From positions 1,158,001 through 1,222,000 of the forward strand of contig NZ_CP012024.1 of the NCBI RefSeq assembly GCF_001050115.1: a stretch of DNA of 64,000 bases, written 5' to 3'. The position numbers and the translations under genes are program-made. The first letter of the stretch is position 1; every line of letters starts with the position of its first letter. The DNA comes from Bacillus smithii (lineage in GTDB: Bacteria; Bacillota; Bacilli; Bacillales; DSM-4216). A model generated the notes under the pieces. The model made no database searches, had not been told where the DNA came from, and worked only from the letters and a program-made list of their open reading frames with translations. Of the stretch, positions 8,442 to 18,387 are shown piece by piece.

Positions 8442-9470
8442 CTAGCTTTCCATGTATTTCGATGATTTTTTCAAATGGAGGATCATCTTTTTTAATTTTC
8501 CCCACTTCATCTCAATAATTGGTTGTGCGACGGCTGTCATGTAAGAGCTGGACAAAAAGACAGTCAGCAAAAACGATACGATCAGCAAAAGAATGACAGA
8601 CTCCACCGAATTTTTCATGTCGCTTTCACGAAAAGTTTTGACAAAAAAGCCGTGCAGAAGATACACATATAACGTATTTTTCCCCCAATGAGTAAAGAAA
8701 AATTTTCGTTGGGGAACAAAAGCGAAAAAGCAGCAAACCATTAAAATATTAATGGCGTATATGCCAATTCGTAAAACCATCCCGGTAAAGTTATCAGAAT
8801 GGAGCTGCGCATAAGACTTGGACCCTAAAAGCCAATTTTCATTTAAGTTCGGATGAAAATAAACCGACACCAGGACGGTCAACAAAACCATTAGAAAAAG
8901 GATCCTTGCTTTTGTCGTGATGATAGACGAAAAATGTTCTTTCTTTAAATAAAATCCGAGCAAGAAAAACGGAAAGAACACAAACGTCCGTGAAAAACTG
9001 AGAACATCCAAATGATCTTCAAAACATCCAACCACAAGGCCCAAAATCAAAGAAATAAAAAGAGAAAGACTTTCTTTTAATTGAAAGATTTTCACGAACA
9101 AAATCAGCAGCACATTCCAGAAAAATAAACTGAGCAAAAACCACAAGGACCATTGTGGAACGAACGGCTCGATTTGAAAAGTATGTTCTTGGTAAAGGAA
9201 ATAGTAAAAAATGGTATATATCATTTGGAAGATCAAATAAGGAATCAATAATTTTTTCGCCAATTTTTTTACATATCCTTTTTTGTAAAACCCTTTAGCG
9301 AAATAGCCGGAAACGAGTGTAAACGCCGGCATATGGAACGTATAAATGGTCATGTACAAGGCTGTAATCACGGAATTGTCATGAATATAAGACTGTATGA
9401 TATGACCGAAAACAACGAAAAAGATGAGTATAAATTTTGCGTTGTCAAAGTAGAAATCTCTTTTTGACAT
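8442..9470 (-). CDS. ykrP: Acyltransferase-3 family membrane protein YkrP
   Basis: 342 residues and about ten membrane segments, matching the acyltransferase-3 (OafA/fucose-4-O-acetylase-like) family. It shows the conserved FDNAKFILIFFVVFGH near the start, whose H is the catalytic histidine of the family, then SGYFAKGF. These enzymes O-acylate extracellular glycans or other acceptors; the substrate here is unknown. ATG at 9470 has AAGGTGAT 7 bases upstream; the frame extends further but overlaps kinE. ykrP divergent from kinE is the same order as in B. subtilis. Confidence 0.85.
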   Translation of the reverse strand: MSKRDFYFDNAKFILIFFVVFGHIIQSYIHDNSVITALYMTIYTFHMPAFTLVSGYFAKGFYKKGYVKKLAKKLLIPYLIFQMIYTIFYYFLYQEHTFQIEPFVPQWSLWFLLSLFFWNVLLILFVKIFQLKESLSLFISLILGLVVGCFEDHLDVLSFSRTFVFFPFFLLGFYLKKEHFSSIITTKARILFLMVLLTVLVSVYFHPNLNENWLLGSKSYAQLHSDNFTGMVLRIGIYAINILMVCCFFAFVPQRKFFFTHWGKNTLYVYLLHGFFVKTFRESDMKNSVESVILLLIVSFLLTVFLSSSYMTAVAQPIIEMKWGKLKKMILHLKKSSKYMES

Positions 9471-9613
9471 TCGAATGATCACCTTCATTATGAAGTATCC
9501 ATCATGGCGCAAAGGCCAAAAACATTTATAGTTATACCCTAACAACCACTCATATAAACCCGATTGATTAAGGAATGAACGTTTAGTGTTTTCAAAACTT
9601 AGGAGGCGAAGGA

Positions 9614-11770
9614 ATGGAAAAGAAGGAGAAACGGCAAAAGGTCGCAGAACGGCTGTCCGATGAGAACACTTTACAATTCTATCAAAAGATACTGGAAGGC
9701 TCAAGGGAAGCTATCATTGTCACTACTATGGACTCAAAAATCATATATGCCAATCAAGCGGCTGCTGATTTGGTGCATTTGACGAAACGTGAATTGATGG
9801 AGCATGAATGGAAGGATTTTTTTCCGGCTGTTCCAGAGGAAATTTTGGTTTATTTTAAAGAGGAGCTGCATGAACACGGTAAACTGGAAGACGAAACGGT
9901 CCTTCATTTAAAAGATGGCACGATGAAATTTGTGCAAATCACGATTCAACGCGATGAAAATCTCCAGATGGTTATATACTATTTGCGTGACATCACCTAC
10001 TTAAAAGAAAAAGATCGCTTTGCTGTTACGACTTCCATGATGTTGAGAAATATTTACAGACACGCATCGAATGCTATTCTTCTGTTTGACTGCCAAGGCA
10101 ACATATTGGATGTGAATCCTGCGTTCTGCCGAGAAATGTCTGTTACCATGTCGGAAGCAAAAACGAGAACGGTTGCTTCTTTTGTTCCAAAAGAATATCA
10201 AAACCAATTTGAAGAGATTCAAGAGATGATTCAGCTGGGGAGAAAAACAGTCGGAGAAATCCCGATGATCCATGCCAACGGTATGACGATTTTTGATTAT
10301 ATTGTGATTCCCGTCAAAGACTTAGGGATCAATTTGGCGATCATGCAAGGCATGAACGAACATGAGCAGATGGAAATCAGATTAAAAAAAAGCGAAAAAA
10401 TGTTTGAGGAATTGTTTAATGAAGCTGTAGATGCGATCGTGTTTTGGAACCGGGATGGTTCGATCATTAAAGCGAACCGCTCAGCGCTGAAGGTGTTTGA
10501 ATGCACTTTAGAAGAACTGCTCAACAGAAACCTTATTGATTTTATTGATAACATAGATGACTACGAGAAAGTGATTAAGCAGCTGAACCGAGATGGACAA
10601 GCCAGGGAAGAAATGCTTTTTCAAATGCCTAATGGACAAAAGAAGCATCTGGAATTTACAGTGAAAATGCCATCCGATGGACAATATCATCTTAGTATTT
10701 TCCGAAATGTCAGTGACCGTTATCGGATGGAAAAAGAATTGAGAGAGAGTGAAGAGCGTTTTCGCAAAGTTTTTGAAGAATCGATGGACGGCATGATTTT
10801 ATGGGACGAACATTATGTGATTAAAGATATTAATCATGTGGCTTGCCGCTTGTTAAAAGCTGAAAAAGAAACGTTCCTGAATCAGGACGTAAGGGACGTT
10901 ATGAAATCTTATGCCAGTAGAGAAGAAGAGAGAAATTACTTTTGTCAGGTAAAAAAACATGGACAGGCGAAATTGCTTTTAACGAAAAAATGCGGTGAGG
11001 AGACGAAATATTTTGAGCTGGCTTCCAAACTATATTTAAATACTCATCTGAATTTAACGGTGATTCGGGACGTGACGGAACAAATCAAAATACAGGAGCA
11101 GATGAGAAAATCGGATACGTTGAATGTGGTCGGCGAGCTGGCGGCAGGCATCGCCCATGAAATCCGGAATCCCTTGACGGCGATGAAAGGGTTTATCCAA
11201 CTGTTGGAGCATAATTTAAATGGTCAATATGCAATGTATTTTGAAGTCATTAAAACAGAATTGGAAAGAATTGAATCGATCATTACCGAGTTTTTAATAT
11301 TGGCCAAGCCTCAAGCGGTTCAATTCCAAAAAGTCGATATTGGAAAAGTCATCAGACATACAGTTGACCTCCTTACGCCACAGGCCTTAATGACCAATGT
11401 TCAGCTTATTATGGAAATGGATCAAAACTTGCCGGTTGTTTATGCGGAATCCAATCAATTAAAACAAGTATTTATCAATATTATTAAAAATGCCATTGAA
11501 GTGATGCCAAAAGGCGGGAATGTCTTGATTCAAAGCAAAGTGGAAAAAGAGTATATTTGTATTATGATATCGGATGAAGGGACGGGCATTCCGGAAGAAA
11601 AGATCAAGAAGCTAGGCGAGCCGTTTTACACGACAAAAGAACGGGGGACGGGGCTTGGTTTAATGGTCAGCTTCAAAATCATTAAAGAACATAATGGAAA
11701 AGTGGAAGTAAAAAGTAGTGTTGGCAAGGGAACAACATTTTATATTTATTTGCCTGTTAAAAAGGAGTAA
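9614..11770 (+). CDS. kinE: Multi-PAS sporulation sensor histidine kinase KinE
   Basis: 718 residues, no membrane segment, AGGAGG site before ATG. Four PAS domains follow in order (about 20-140, 150-260, 265-375, 385-490). The HisKA domain has AGIAHEIRNPLTAMKGF with the phosphorylated His near residue 515. The HATPase domain has the N box (IKNAIEVMPKG), DEGTGIPE and GTGLGL. B. subtilis KinE (738 residues) feeds phosphate into the Spo0F-Spo0B-Spo0A relay. It is followed after 9 bases by ogt, as in B. subtilis, so the two are probably one transcript. Confidence 0.9.
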   Translation: MEKKEKRQKVAERLSDENTLQFYQKILEGSREAIIVTTMDSKIIYANQAAADLVHLTKRELMEHEWKDFFPAVPEEILVYFKEELHEHGKLEDETVLHLKDGTMKFVQITIQRDENLQMVIYYLRDITYLKEKDRFAVTTSMMLRNIYRHASNAILLFDCQGNILDVNPAFCREMSVTMSEAKTRTVASFVPKEYQNQFEEIQEMIQLGRKTVGEIPMIHANGMTIFDYIVIPVKDLGINLAIMQGMNEHEQMEIRLKKSEKMFEELFNEAVDAIVFWNRDGSIIKANRSALKVFECTLEELLNRNLIDFIDNIDDYEKVIKQLNRDGQAREEMLFQMPNGQKKHLEFTVKMPSDGQYHLSIFRNVSDRYRMEKELRESEERFRKVFEESMDGMILWDEHYVIKDINHVACRLLKAEKETFLNQDVRDVMKSYASREEERNYFCQVKKHGQAKLLLTKKCGEETKYFELASKLYLNTHLNLTVIRDVTEQIKIQEQMRKSDTLNVVGELAAGIAHEIRNPLTAMKGFIQLLEHNLNGQYAMYFEVIKTELERIESIITEFLILAKPQAVQFQKVDIGKVIRHTVDLLTPQALMTNVQLIMEMDQNLPVVYAESNQLKQVFINIIKNAIEVMPKGGNVLIQSKVEKEYICIMISDEGTGIPEEKIKKLGEPFYTTKERGTGLGLMVSFKIIKEHNGKVEVKSSVGKGTTFYIYLPVKKE

Positions 11771-11779
11771 GAGAGAAAG

Positions 11780-12265
11780 ATGAAATTATTTTTAACGATG
11801 AACAGTCCGATCGGAAATTTGACGATCGTATCGAGCAGAGAACGAATCATCGGACTGGAATTTGGTGAAAAAGCGGAAAATGAAGAGATAAAGAAAGCGG
11901 AAAAAGACGCCTTATTATTGGAGGCCAGAGGACAGCTTTTGGAGTATTTTGACGGAAAAAGAAAGGTTTTTCAGCTTCCAATTTTTCTGAAAGGAACGGA
12001 ATTTCAGCTTAAAGTATGGAACGAACTTCTTCATATTCCTTATGGAGAAACAAGAAGCTATCAAGAGATTGCGGCAGCGATTGGCAATAAGAATGCCGTC
12101 AGAGCGGTAGGACAAGCGAATAAAGCCAATCCGATGCCGATCATTATCCCTTGTCATCGAGTGATCGGGAAAAACAATCAGTTGATTGGTTATGCCGGAA
12201 AACAAATTGATAAAAAAGCCATTCTTTTAGAACTCGAGAAAACGAGTCTGTTTATGATGGTGTGA
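11780..12265 (+). CDS. ogt: Methylated-DNA--protein-cysteine methyltransferase
   Basis: 161 residues. The active site IIIPCHRVIG places the alkyl-accepting Cys at residue 125. The helix-turn-helix arginine finger region (YGETRSYQEIAAAIGN, AVRAVGQANKANP) precedes it. The protein transfers methyl groups from O6-methylguanine in DNA to itself in a suicide reaction. It lies 9 bases after kinE with a GAGAGAAAG ribosome site. Confidence 0.95.
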   Translation: MKLFLTMNSPIGNLTIVSSRERIIGLEFGEKAENEEIKKAEKDALLLEARGQLLEYFDGKRKVFQLPIFLKGTEFQLKVWNELLHIPYGETRSYQEIAAAIGNKNAVRAVGQANKANPMPIIIPCHRVIGKNNQLIGYAGKQIDKKAILLELEKTSLFMMV

Positions 12266-12548
12266 CAGTTTTATGGAGATGTATATGTTTGGGATTTCAA
12301 ACGTATGAGAGAGTTTTTCTTCAAAATGGGATGAAAGATTCAGACGGATCAATCAAAATATGTCAAAATATGATCAGTAATGCCATTTTATGTCTTATTT
12401 TTCCGAACCTATTTACATTTTCGAAAAATCTTGAGATAATCCTACGGTAAAATACTTATGAAATGCGAGAGATGAGAGAATTTAGCGGATCTCGAAGCGT
12501 TTATGATACGGCTGTGTTGGAAAAAAAGAATAATCTGGGGGAAGTAAA

Positions 12549-12818
12549 GTGAGTGATTGTTTTTGGTATGATCAGGCGTATTTGATGGAAAAAATTCAGG
12601 AAAAACGAGAAGAGATGATTCGGCTTGGCAGTTTAATGGGACTTGATGCTAAAGAAACCATTCAATGCAGCCAAGAATTGGATCAGCTTTTGAATCGTTA
12701 TCAATACTTCTACGACAAAACGCAAACCAATACGATCAAAAGATACCGGTCCGGAAAAAAAGTGGCAGTCCGTATTCGAGAAGCGACATTTTCTTCTTGT
12801 ATGGCCAGTATGGTCTGA
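12549..12818 (+). CDS. spo0E: Spo0E-family aspartyl-phosphate phosphatase
   Basis: 89 residues, GTG start behind GGGGGAAG. The CSQELDQLLNRYQ segment is the Spo0E signature (SQELD), within two predicted antiparallel helices (residues about 10-30 and 38-58). Family members dephosphorylate Spo0A-P and hold back sporulation. The position between ogt and kinD matches spo0E in B. subtilis, from which the mtn genes, ykvA and eag are missing here. Confidence 0.85.
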   Translation: MSDCFWYDQAYLMEKIQEKREEMIRLGSLMGLDAKETIQCSQELDQLLNRYQYFYDKTQTNTIKRYRSGKKVAVRIREATFSSCMASMV

Positions 12819-12832
12819 CACTGTGGATAGCT

Positions 12833-12869
12833 AAGCCAGGCAGGAGAAGATTCCCTTCCTGGCTTTTTT
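12833..12869. terminator. Bidirectional terminator between spo0E and kinD
   Basis: AAGCCAGG (12833-12840) pairs with CCTGGCTT (12858-12865) and is followed by TTTT. It lies between the convergent ends of spo0E and kinD. Confidence 0.8.
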
Positions 12870-12870
12870 G

Positions 12871-14388
12871 TTATTTCGTTATATCATCCCTTGTATCTTC
12901 TTTTAGCGGCAAAGTAATCCGAACTTGGGTGCCTATTTTGAGCTTGCTTTCAATCGCAATTTCTCCGCCAAAAGATTCAATGATACGTTTACATACGACC
13001 AGGCCGAGCCCTGTTCCATTTTCTTTCGATGTAAAAAACGGGGTAAAAATCTTTTCCAAGTTTTCTTGAGAGATCCCCTCTCCGTTATCGGCGATCGTAA
13101 TCAAACAAGAACGGCTTGCTTTCGTGACGGTTAATTGGAGAATTCCCCCATCTTTCATCGCCTCAAGAGCATTTTTGGTTAAATTTAAGAGCACTTGCTT
13201 CATCTGATCCACCGTGCAGTATAGAATCGCAGGCTCATCTGGAAGTGAATACTCATATTGAACGTTGTACAAGTTTGCTTCTGAATAAATCAATGGATTC
13301 AAATCAACAATAATGTCACGAATATCGGTGTACGACATTTTTTGAACCGTCGGCTTTCCTAAAATAAGAAACTCGCTGACAATTTGATTGATGCGGGCAA
13401 TTTCTTTATTAATAACCGAAAAATAAAAACGATCCGTTTGATCTTGATATTTCTCGCTTAAAAGCTGAACAAGCCCTTTAATTCCCGTTAAAGGATTTCG
13501 AATTTCATGAGCAATGCCGGCCGCAAGCGTTCCTATCAATTCCAGTTTTTGAGCCTCGATTTGAACCCGTTCCAGTTTCGTTTGTCTTTTGAGCATAAAA
13601 TATTTAAAGACAAGGAAAAGAATATGAAAAAAAATAAACGGAATGATAGCAAATAAGATGGTTGAACGAATCACATCCCGATAATAACGGTTGTCTGCCG
13701 TAAGAACAATATTCCAAGGCAATTGCTCAAGCGGATAACGAATCTTATTTTCTGTATCGTTATTTTTCGGTGGTTTGTTGACAGTAAAAATGGTCTTTCC
13801 TTTTGAATTCTCAAATGATATAGCCTGATCGGGAGTCAATTGTTTCATGATATTTCTTATATAATCGACTTGTATATGGGCTACCAGCACCGCTATGACT
13901 TTATTATTCGACAAAATGGGAGAAGCGGCGGCAATAACATGCTGATTATCAATCTTTTCCTGATGATCGGATACGACCGTATGTTTGGTTAAAAGAACTT
14001 CTCGAAAGTAGTCCATATATCTAAAGTTATAGTGTTTTAACAAGTCGTTTGTTCCGGTGACCACGTTGCCTTTTAAATCTAGAATATACATTCCTCCATA
14101 ACGCGGATCCTGATTTTGAGTCTTTTTTAAGATCATTTTGACTGAATCCAAATCATTCAGCATCGGATCCAGACTATAAGCTAAAATGTTTAATCCCGTG
14201 ATCGTTTCCCCAATAAATTGATCGATTTGGTTTTGATGAATGGAGGCGATCCATTCAATATGTTGACGATAATTGTCTCTTTCATTGTCTAATAAAATAC
14301 GGTAGAACAGCATGATGGTTAGAATACTTGGGACCACCACAACCCAAAAATAAATCCATTTTTGTTTTTTCTTATTTATTCGCATCAA
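12871..14388 (-). CDS. kinD: Membrane sensor histidine kinase KinD
   Basis: 505 residues (B. subtilis KinD is about the same). TM1 is near residues 11-32 and TM2 near 235-260, enclosing an extracellular double-Cache sensor region (DPRYGGMYILDLKGNVV, IAAASPILSNNKVIAV). HisKA has HEIRNPLTGIKGLVQLL with His near residue 293; HATPase has LTKNALEAMKDGG, ADNGEGIS and GTGLGLVV. It is a phosphorelay kinase that in B. subtilis links matrix and osmotic or small-molecule signals to Spo0A. The start ATG is followed by a basic segment (RINKKKQK) leading into TM1. Confidence 0.9.
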   Translation of the reverse strand: MMRINKKKQKWIYFWVVVVPSILTIMLFYRILLDNERDNYRQHIEWIASIHQNQIDQFIGETITGLNILAYSLDPMLNDLDSVKMILKKTQNQDPRYGGMYILDLKGNVVTGTNDLLKHYNFRYMDYFREVLLTKHTVVSDHQEKIDNQHVIAAASPILSNNKVIAVLVAHIQVDYIRNIMKQLTPDQAISFENSKGKTIFTVNKPPKNNDTENKIRYPLEQLPWNIVLTADNRYYRDVIRSTILFAIIPFIFFHILFLVFKYFMLKRQTKLERVQIEAQKLELIGTLAAGIAHEIRNPLTGIKGLVQLLSEKYQDQTDRFYFSVINKEIARINQIVSEFLILGKPTVQKMSYTDIRDIIVDLNPLIYSEANLYNVQYEYSLPDEPAILYCTVDQMKQVLLNLTKNALEAMKDGGILQLTVTKASRSCLITIADNGEGISQENLEKIFTPFFTSKENGTGLGLVVCKRIIESFGGEIAIESKLKIGTQVRITLPLKEDTRDDITK

Positions 14389-15230
14389 AATTCGCCCTTA
14401 CTATTATGGTTCCCGCAGATTCGTGATTCAATGATCTCTTCTGCGATGTTGAAATCTACTTTATTATATCAGAAACTTTGAAATGAGAAGTGCTAGAAAA
14501 AAACCTTTGGAAAAAAAGTCAAAATGAGAGAAAATCAATCGTTTGATGTTGTTTTCCCTTTAAAATGATCGAAAAAAAGTAATTTGAATATAAGCATCTT
14601 TTAATAGGAGCAAACGTTTAAACTTGACAAGGTGAAATCAATCTGATGGGATATGTATAAAACAGAAGGAGTGGTTGTGTTTTTACAGGATTTCTGCATG
14701 ACCTTTTGACAGACGAAAGAAGAAATGGAAAGCGGCTTATATTTTAAAAAGCAGAAGAGAACCTGAAATGGTTTGCGAGCATTCATGGACGATTTATTTG
14801 TAGGAGAAGACGTCAAAAATGGCGCTTTCAGCGGTCTACAGTGATTTTCCGATTGAAAAATAAAAAATTGGCATGACCACTTTGTTTATTCACCCAAAGT
14901 CTAAGTAATATAATGTTGATATGCAGGAAGGAATTTTGATCAATATTGCGAAACCACATGGCCAAAGAATGGAAAGATTATGTTACAATGAGGAAAAAGT
15001 CTTGTCTGGACAAATGTTTCAAACGTTAATAGGTGATGGTGCGGTGGCATTGGTGAAAATCTGTTTTGTATAAAAGAAAAACAGATGATATCAGCAATGG
15101 GGACATGCTCGATTGCTTGCCGAAATTCAACAAGTACAAATAGACGAAGCTGCTGGCCATCATGATTATTGGACAGTGATTGAGCCGCAAAGAATGCAGA
15201 ATTTATGAATAGAAGGAACTGATTGAGAAA
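14389..15230. other. 842-base region with no intact gene, possible gene remnant
   Basis: No reading frame here has a ribosome site, start and sensible length. Several short protein-like blocks in different frames on the plus strand, for example one reading HARLLAEIQQVQIDEAAGHH near 15090-15170, suggest decayed coding sequence. In B. subtilis motAB lies in this neighbourhood, but the fragments do not look like motA or motB to me. The region also holds the upstream control sites of kinD and mhqR, which were not resolved. Confidence 0.3.
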
Positions 15231-15677
15231 ATGGAAGAAAAAAACATACAAATGTCCTTGAAACTATTTGTTGTACTGTCAAGAGCATATAAAGTCGTCA
15301 ATGAAGAAACGAATGAATGGATTTATCAAAATGGGTTAAATCCTACGGAATTTGGCGTATTGGAATTGTTGCATCATAAAGGCCCGCAACCGTTGCAGCA
15401 AATTGGAAGCAAAATTTTGCTGGCGAGCGGCAGTATTACTTATGTAGTAGACAAATTAGAAAAAAAGGGGTTGGTAGAGCGGGTCGCATGCCCTACCGAT
15501 CGCAGGGTGACATATGCTGCCATTACGGAAAAAGGAAGGGCCGTTATTGAAGAGATATTTCCAAAGCATGCTGAAAACATTCATTCACTGATGAGCGTTC
15601 TGGACGACGAGGAGAAAGAAACGGCTATCCGTTTATTAAAAAAAATTGGACTTGCCGTGAAGGATTTATCCACATAG
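15231..15677 (+). CDS. mhqR: MarR-family regulator MhqR
   Basis: 148 residues with a winged helix-turn-helix: LNPTEFGVLELLHHKGPQ, then the recognition helix in LASGSITYVVDKLEKKG, then the wing ACPTDRRVTYAAIT. It closely resembles B. subtilis MhqR, which represses thiol-dependent quinone and azo-compound detoxification genes (mhqA, azoR2 and others). The position before clpE and next to kinD is as in B. subtilis. None of its usual targets is in this window. Confidence 0.85.
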   Translation: MEEKNIQMSLKLFVVLSRAYKVVNEETNEWIYQNGLNPTEFGVLELLHHKGPQPLQQIGSKILLASGSITYVVDKLEKKGLVERVACPTDRRVTYAAITEKGRAVIEEIFPKHAENIHSLMSVLDDEEKETAIRLLKKIGLAVKDLST

Positions 15678-15784
15678 AACCCATATTTTCTATAGGAAAA
15701 TTCTTCATTCCGTCTGTTTGCTCTTTCATTCGAATCAGAAAGGCTTTTATGCGATTCTATGATCCTTCTGACTTGCTGTAAAGT

Positions 15785-15870
15785 AAAAAAAGAGGCTGAC
15801 ACGAGAATACGGCTTTGTGGAGTTAAATCTATTTAATAGACCGTATCCTCTTTTAGTGTCTGCCTCTTTT
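15785..15870. repeat. Long imperfect hairpin between mhqR and clpE
   Basis: AAAAGAGGC (15788-15796) pairs with GCCTCTTTT (15862-15870), continued by TGACAC/GTGTC and ATACGG/CCGTAT with some bulges, giving a stem of more than 20 pairs. It lies between convergent genes and can terminate both. Its length and two-part stem resemble the dispersed intergenic hairpins seen in Firmicutes, so it may be a repeated element. Confidence 0.6.
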
Positions 15871-15885
15871 CATTCAAGACCAATA

Positions 15886-18048
15886 TCAGTTTGCAGCAAT
15901 GACGATGTGATCATTTTCCAGCACGGCTTTTAAATGTTTTACATCCGGATGGTCCAACATATAATCGGCAATCGGATCTTCTAAATGTTCTTGAATGACT
16001 CGGCGCAACGGACGGGCGCCAAACTCTGGATGATAGCCGAGTTCAGCTAGTTTCATTTTTGCTTCAGGCGTTACTTCGATCGTCATTTCTTGTTCTTTTA
16101 ATGATTCGTTTAATTCCGCCAACATCAAATCGACAATCTTCTTCAATTCTTCTTTTTCTAAAGGTTTAAACTCAATAATGCTGTCAAAACGATTGAGGAA
16201 TTCTGGTTTAAAGTAATTTTTCAACGAATCCAGCACGGAACTTTCGCTTTTGTCATTTCCCTTTTCAAATCCAACCGTAATCGTTTTAACCGATTGTCCT
16301 GCGTTGCTTGTTGCGATAATAACGGTGTCTTTAAAGCTTACAGTTCGTCCTTGACTATCTGTCAAGCGACCATCTTCTAAAATTTGCAAGAACATATGTT
16401 GAACGTCTGGATGGGCTTTTTCAATTTCGTCCAACAAAATGATGCTGTATGGATTGCGACGAACTTTTTCTGTTAATTGACCAGCTTCTTCATGACCTAC
16501 ATAGCCAGGAGGAGAACCGATCAATTTTGACACGCTGTGTTTTTCCATATATTCACTCATATCGAGACGAATCATGGCATCTTTTGAACCGAACAATTCT
16601 TCGGCAAGCGTTTTGCTTAATTCCGTTTTCCCAACTCCGGTAGGACCGACGAACAAGAAAGAGCCAATAGGTCGATTTTTCGCTTTAAGGCCGGCGCGGC
16701 TTCTTTTGATGGCTTTCGCCACTTTTTTGACTGCTTCATCTTGGCCGATGACTTTTTTCGCTAAGTTTTCTTCTAAATGTTTCATTTTTTCTTGTTCATC
16801 TTGCTGTAATTTGCCGACCGGAATTCCCGTTTTCTTTTCAATAATCTCTTGTATATGAGCGACAGTGACGACCGGACGAATGTTTGAATCCGCCTCGCTG
16901 TTCAGTTGTTTTTCAAGGCTGGCTTCTTCGTCTCTTAATTTAGCAGCCAGTTCATAGTGTTCTTCTTGTAAAGCTTTTTCTTTTTCTTTCGCTATTTGGT
17001 TCAACCGCGCTTGAATGGTGTCTTTATCGTTTGTCGTAATGGTTAAGTTCAATTTGGAACCAGCTTCGTCCATTAAATCAATGGCTTTGTCTGGCAAGAA
17101 TCGGTCTTGGATATAACGATGTGATAAATGGACGCAGGCTGCTAACGCATCATCCGTGTATTGGACGCCATGGTAATCCTCATAACGTTTCTTCAAACCT
17201 TTCAGTATTTCCAAAGCTTTTTCCGGTGCTGGTTCATCCACTTGAACAGGTTGGAAGCGGCGTTCCAAAGCAGCATCCTTTTCAATTTGTCGATATTCTT
17301 TCAATGTGGTGGCACCGATCACTTGCAATTCTCCACGTGCGAGCGCCGGTTTCAAAATATTTCCGGCATCCATAGACCCTTCAGCGGATCCGGCTCCCAC
17401 TAAAAGATGAATTTCGTCGATAAAGAGTATAATATTTTTTCTTTTTTGCAGTTCTGCAATTAATTGTTTCATTCTTTGCTCAAATTGTCCGCGAATTCCT
17501 GTATTCGCGACGAGTGAAGCGACATCCAGCAAATATACTTCTTTATTTTTCAATTTGGAAGGAACGGAGCCTTCGGCGATTTTCAGAGCCAACCCTTCGG
17601 CGATTGCCGTTTTTCCGACACCTGGTTCACCGATCAGAACCGGATTGTTTTTATTTCTTCTATTTAAAATTTCAATCACACGGTTGATTTCTTCGTCGCG
17701 GCCAATAACAGGATCGATGATGCCGGCTCTTGCTGCATTTGTTAAGTTGCGGCCAAACTGGTCAAGAAAACTGTTGCCGTTTCCGGCTTGTTTTGGCTGT
17801 GCTTGGTATGGAAAAGCGTTTAGCGTTCCGTTTTCAAATGGAGGTTGTTCCCCGAAGCCTTTAAAGAAATCGTCGAACGGAAATCCACCAAAATTCATGA
17901 ACATAGGCATCCCTCCTTGTAATTGAGCGATCGATTGTTTTTCTTTCTCATAACATTCTTCGCAAAAATGGTAATCTTTCGATTGTCCATTGATTTGCAA
18001 ATGAAGGCTTATATTGGCAGGTTTTTGATGGCATTTTTCACAGAGCAT
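15886..18048 (-). CDS. clpE: ATP-dependent Clp protease ATPase subunit ClpE
   Basis: 720 residues. The N-terminal zinc finger ([11 protein letters not shown] with a second CEECYEK pair near residue 33) is the ClpE mark. AAA-1 has [13 protein letters not shown] near residue 140 and LFIDEIHLL; a UVR-like coiled middle ([20 protein letters not shown]) follows; AAA-2 has [16 protein letters not shown]. The ClpP-binding VGF tripeptide is in TITVGFEKG. It unfolds substrates for ClpP during heat stress. Three CtsR boxes upstream fit class III heat-shock control. Confidence 0.97.
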   Translation of the reverse strand: MLCEKCHQKPANISLHLQINGQSKDYHFCEECYEKEKQSIAQLQGGMPMFMNFGGFPFDDFFKGFGEQPPFENGTLNAFPYQAQPKQAGNGNSFLDQFGRNLTNAARAGIIDPVIGRDEEINRVIEILNRRNKNNPVLIGEPGVGKTAIAEGLALKIAEGSVPSKLKNKEVYLLDVASLVANTGIRGQFEQRMKQLIAELQKRKNIILFIDEIHLLVGAGSAEGSMDAGNILKPALARGELQVIGATTLKEYRQIEKDAALERRFQPVQVDEPAPEKALEILKGLKKRYEDYHGVQYTDDALAACVHLSHRYIQDRFLPDKAIDLMDEAGSKLNLTITTNDKDTIQARLNQIAKEKEKALQEEHYELAAKLRDEEASLEKQLNSEADSNIRPVVTVAHIQEIIEKKTGIPVGKLQQDEQEKMKHLEENLAKKVIGQDEAVKKVAKAIKRSRAGLKAKNRPIGSFLFVGPTGVGKTELSKTLAEELFGSKDAMIRLDMSEYMEKHSVSKLIGSPPGYVGHEEAGQLTEKVRRNPYSIILLDEIEKAHPDVQHMFLQILEDGRLTDSQGRTVSFKDTVIIATSNAGQSVKTITVGFEKGNDKSESSVLDSLKNYFKPEFLNRFDSIIEFKPLEKEELKKIVDLMLAELNESLKEQEMTIEVTPEAKMKLAELGYHPEFGARPLRRVIQEHLEDPIADYMLDHPDVKHLKAVLENDHIVIAAN

Positions 18049-18076
18049 TTATTCAACCTCCTTAAAAGGTTTTGAC

Positions 18077-18093
18077 TTTGACTAACTTTGACT
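18077..18093 (-). promoter_or_regulatory. CtsR operator 1 of clpE
   Basis: TTTGACT-AAC-TTTGACT on the plus strand, which is AGTCAAA-GTT-AGTCAAA on the coding strand, matches the CtsR tandem heptad. A third heptad overlaps at 18071-18077. Confidence 0.9.
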
Positions 18094-18177
18094 TTTAAGG
18101 TGCTCGTAAACAGCAGATGAATTTAAAAGGATCATCTGTTAGTGTCAACTGATTTTCGTCAAAGATCATCGAGAAAG

Positions 18178-18194
18178 TTTGACTAACTTTGACC
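18178..18194 (-). promoter_or_regulatory. CtsR operator 2 of clpE
   Basis: Coding-strand GGTCAAA-GTT-AGTCAAA, an almost perfect CtsR box, placed downstream of the promoter where a bound dimer would block transcription. Confidence 0.93.
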
Positions 18195-18204
18195 TTTCGC
18201 TTTT

Positions 18205-18233
18205 ATTATAGTCTGACCATTTTTGACTTTCAA
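18205..18233 (-). promoter_or_regulatory. Sigma-A promoter of clpE
   Basis: On the minus strand TTGAAA (plus 18228-18233) and TATAAT (plus 18205-18210) are separated by 17 bases. CtsR operator 3 lies within the spacer. Confidence 0.85.
18212..18228 (-). promoter_or_regulatory. CtsR operator 3 of clpE, degenerate
   Basis: Coding-strand AGTCAAA-AAT-GGTCAGA, one mismatch to the heptad, overlapping the -35 to -10 spacer. Confidence 0.75.
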
Positions 18234-18387
18234 GTGTTTTGATGAAATTTTTTTGTTCTTTTTTAAAAAATTTTTTTCTCACCCTCACGAAGTGATTTTC
18301 TTAAAATAAAATTTTTTGCTTTCCGCTTATGAAAGGGGATGGTTTCACATACATATGGACAGAGGGGAAAGAATTGGGGGAGTATTC

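Noticed and set aside
12262-12450. 62-codon ORF overlapping the end of ogt
   Set aside because: No ribosome site, odd composition and no coupling signal; likely chance.
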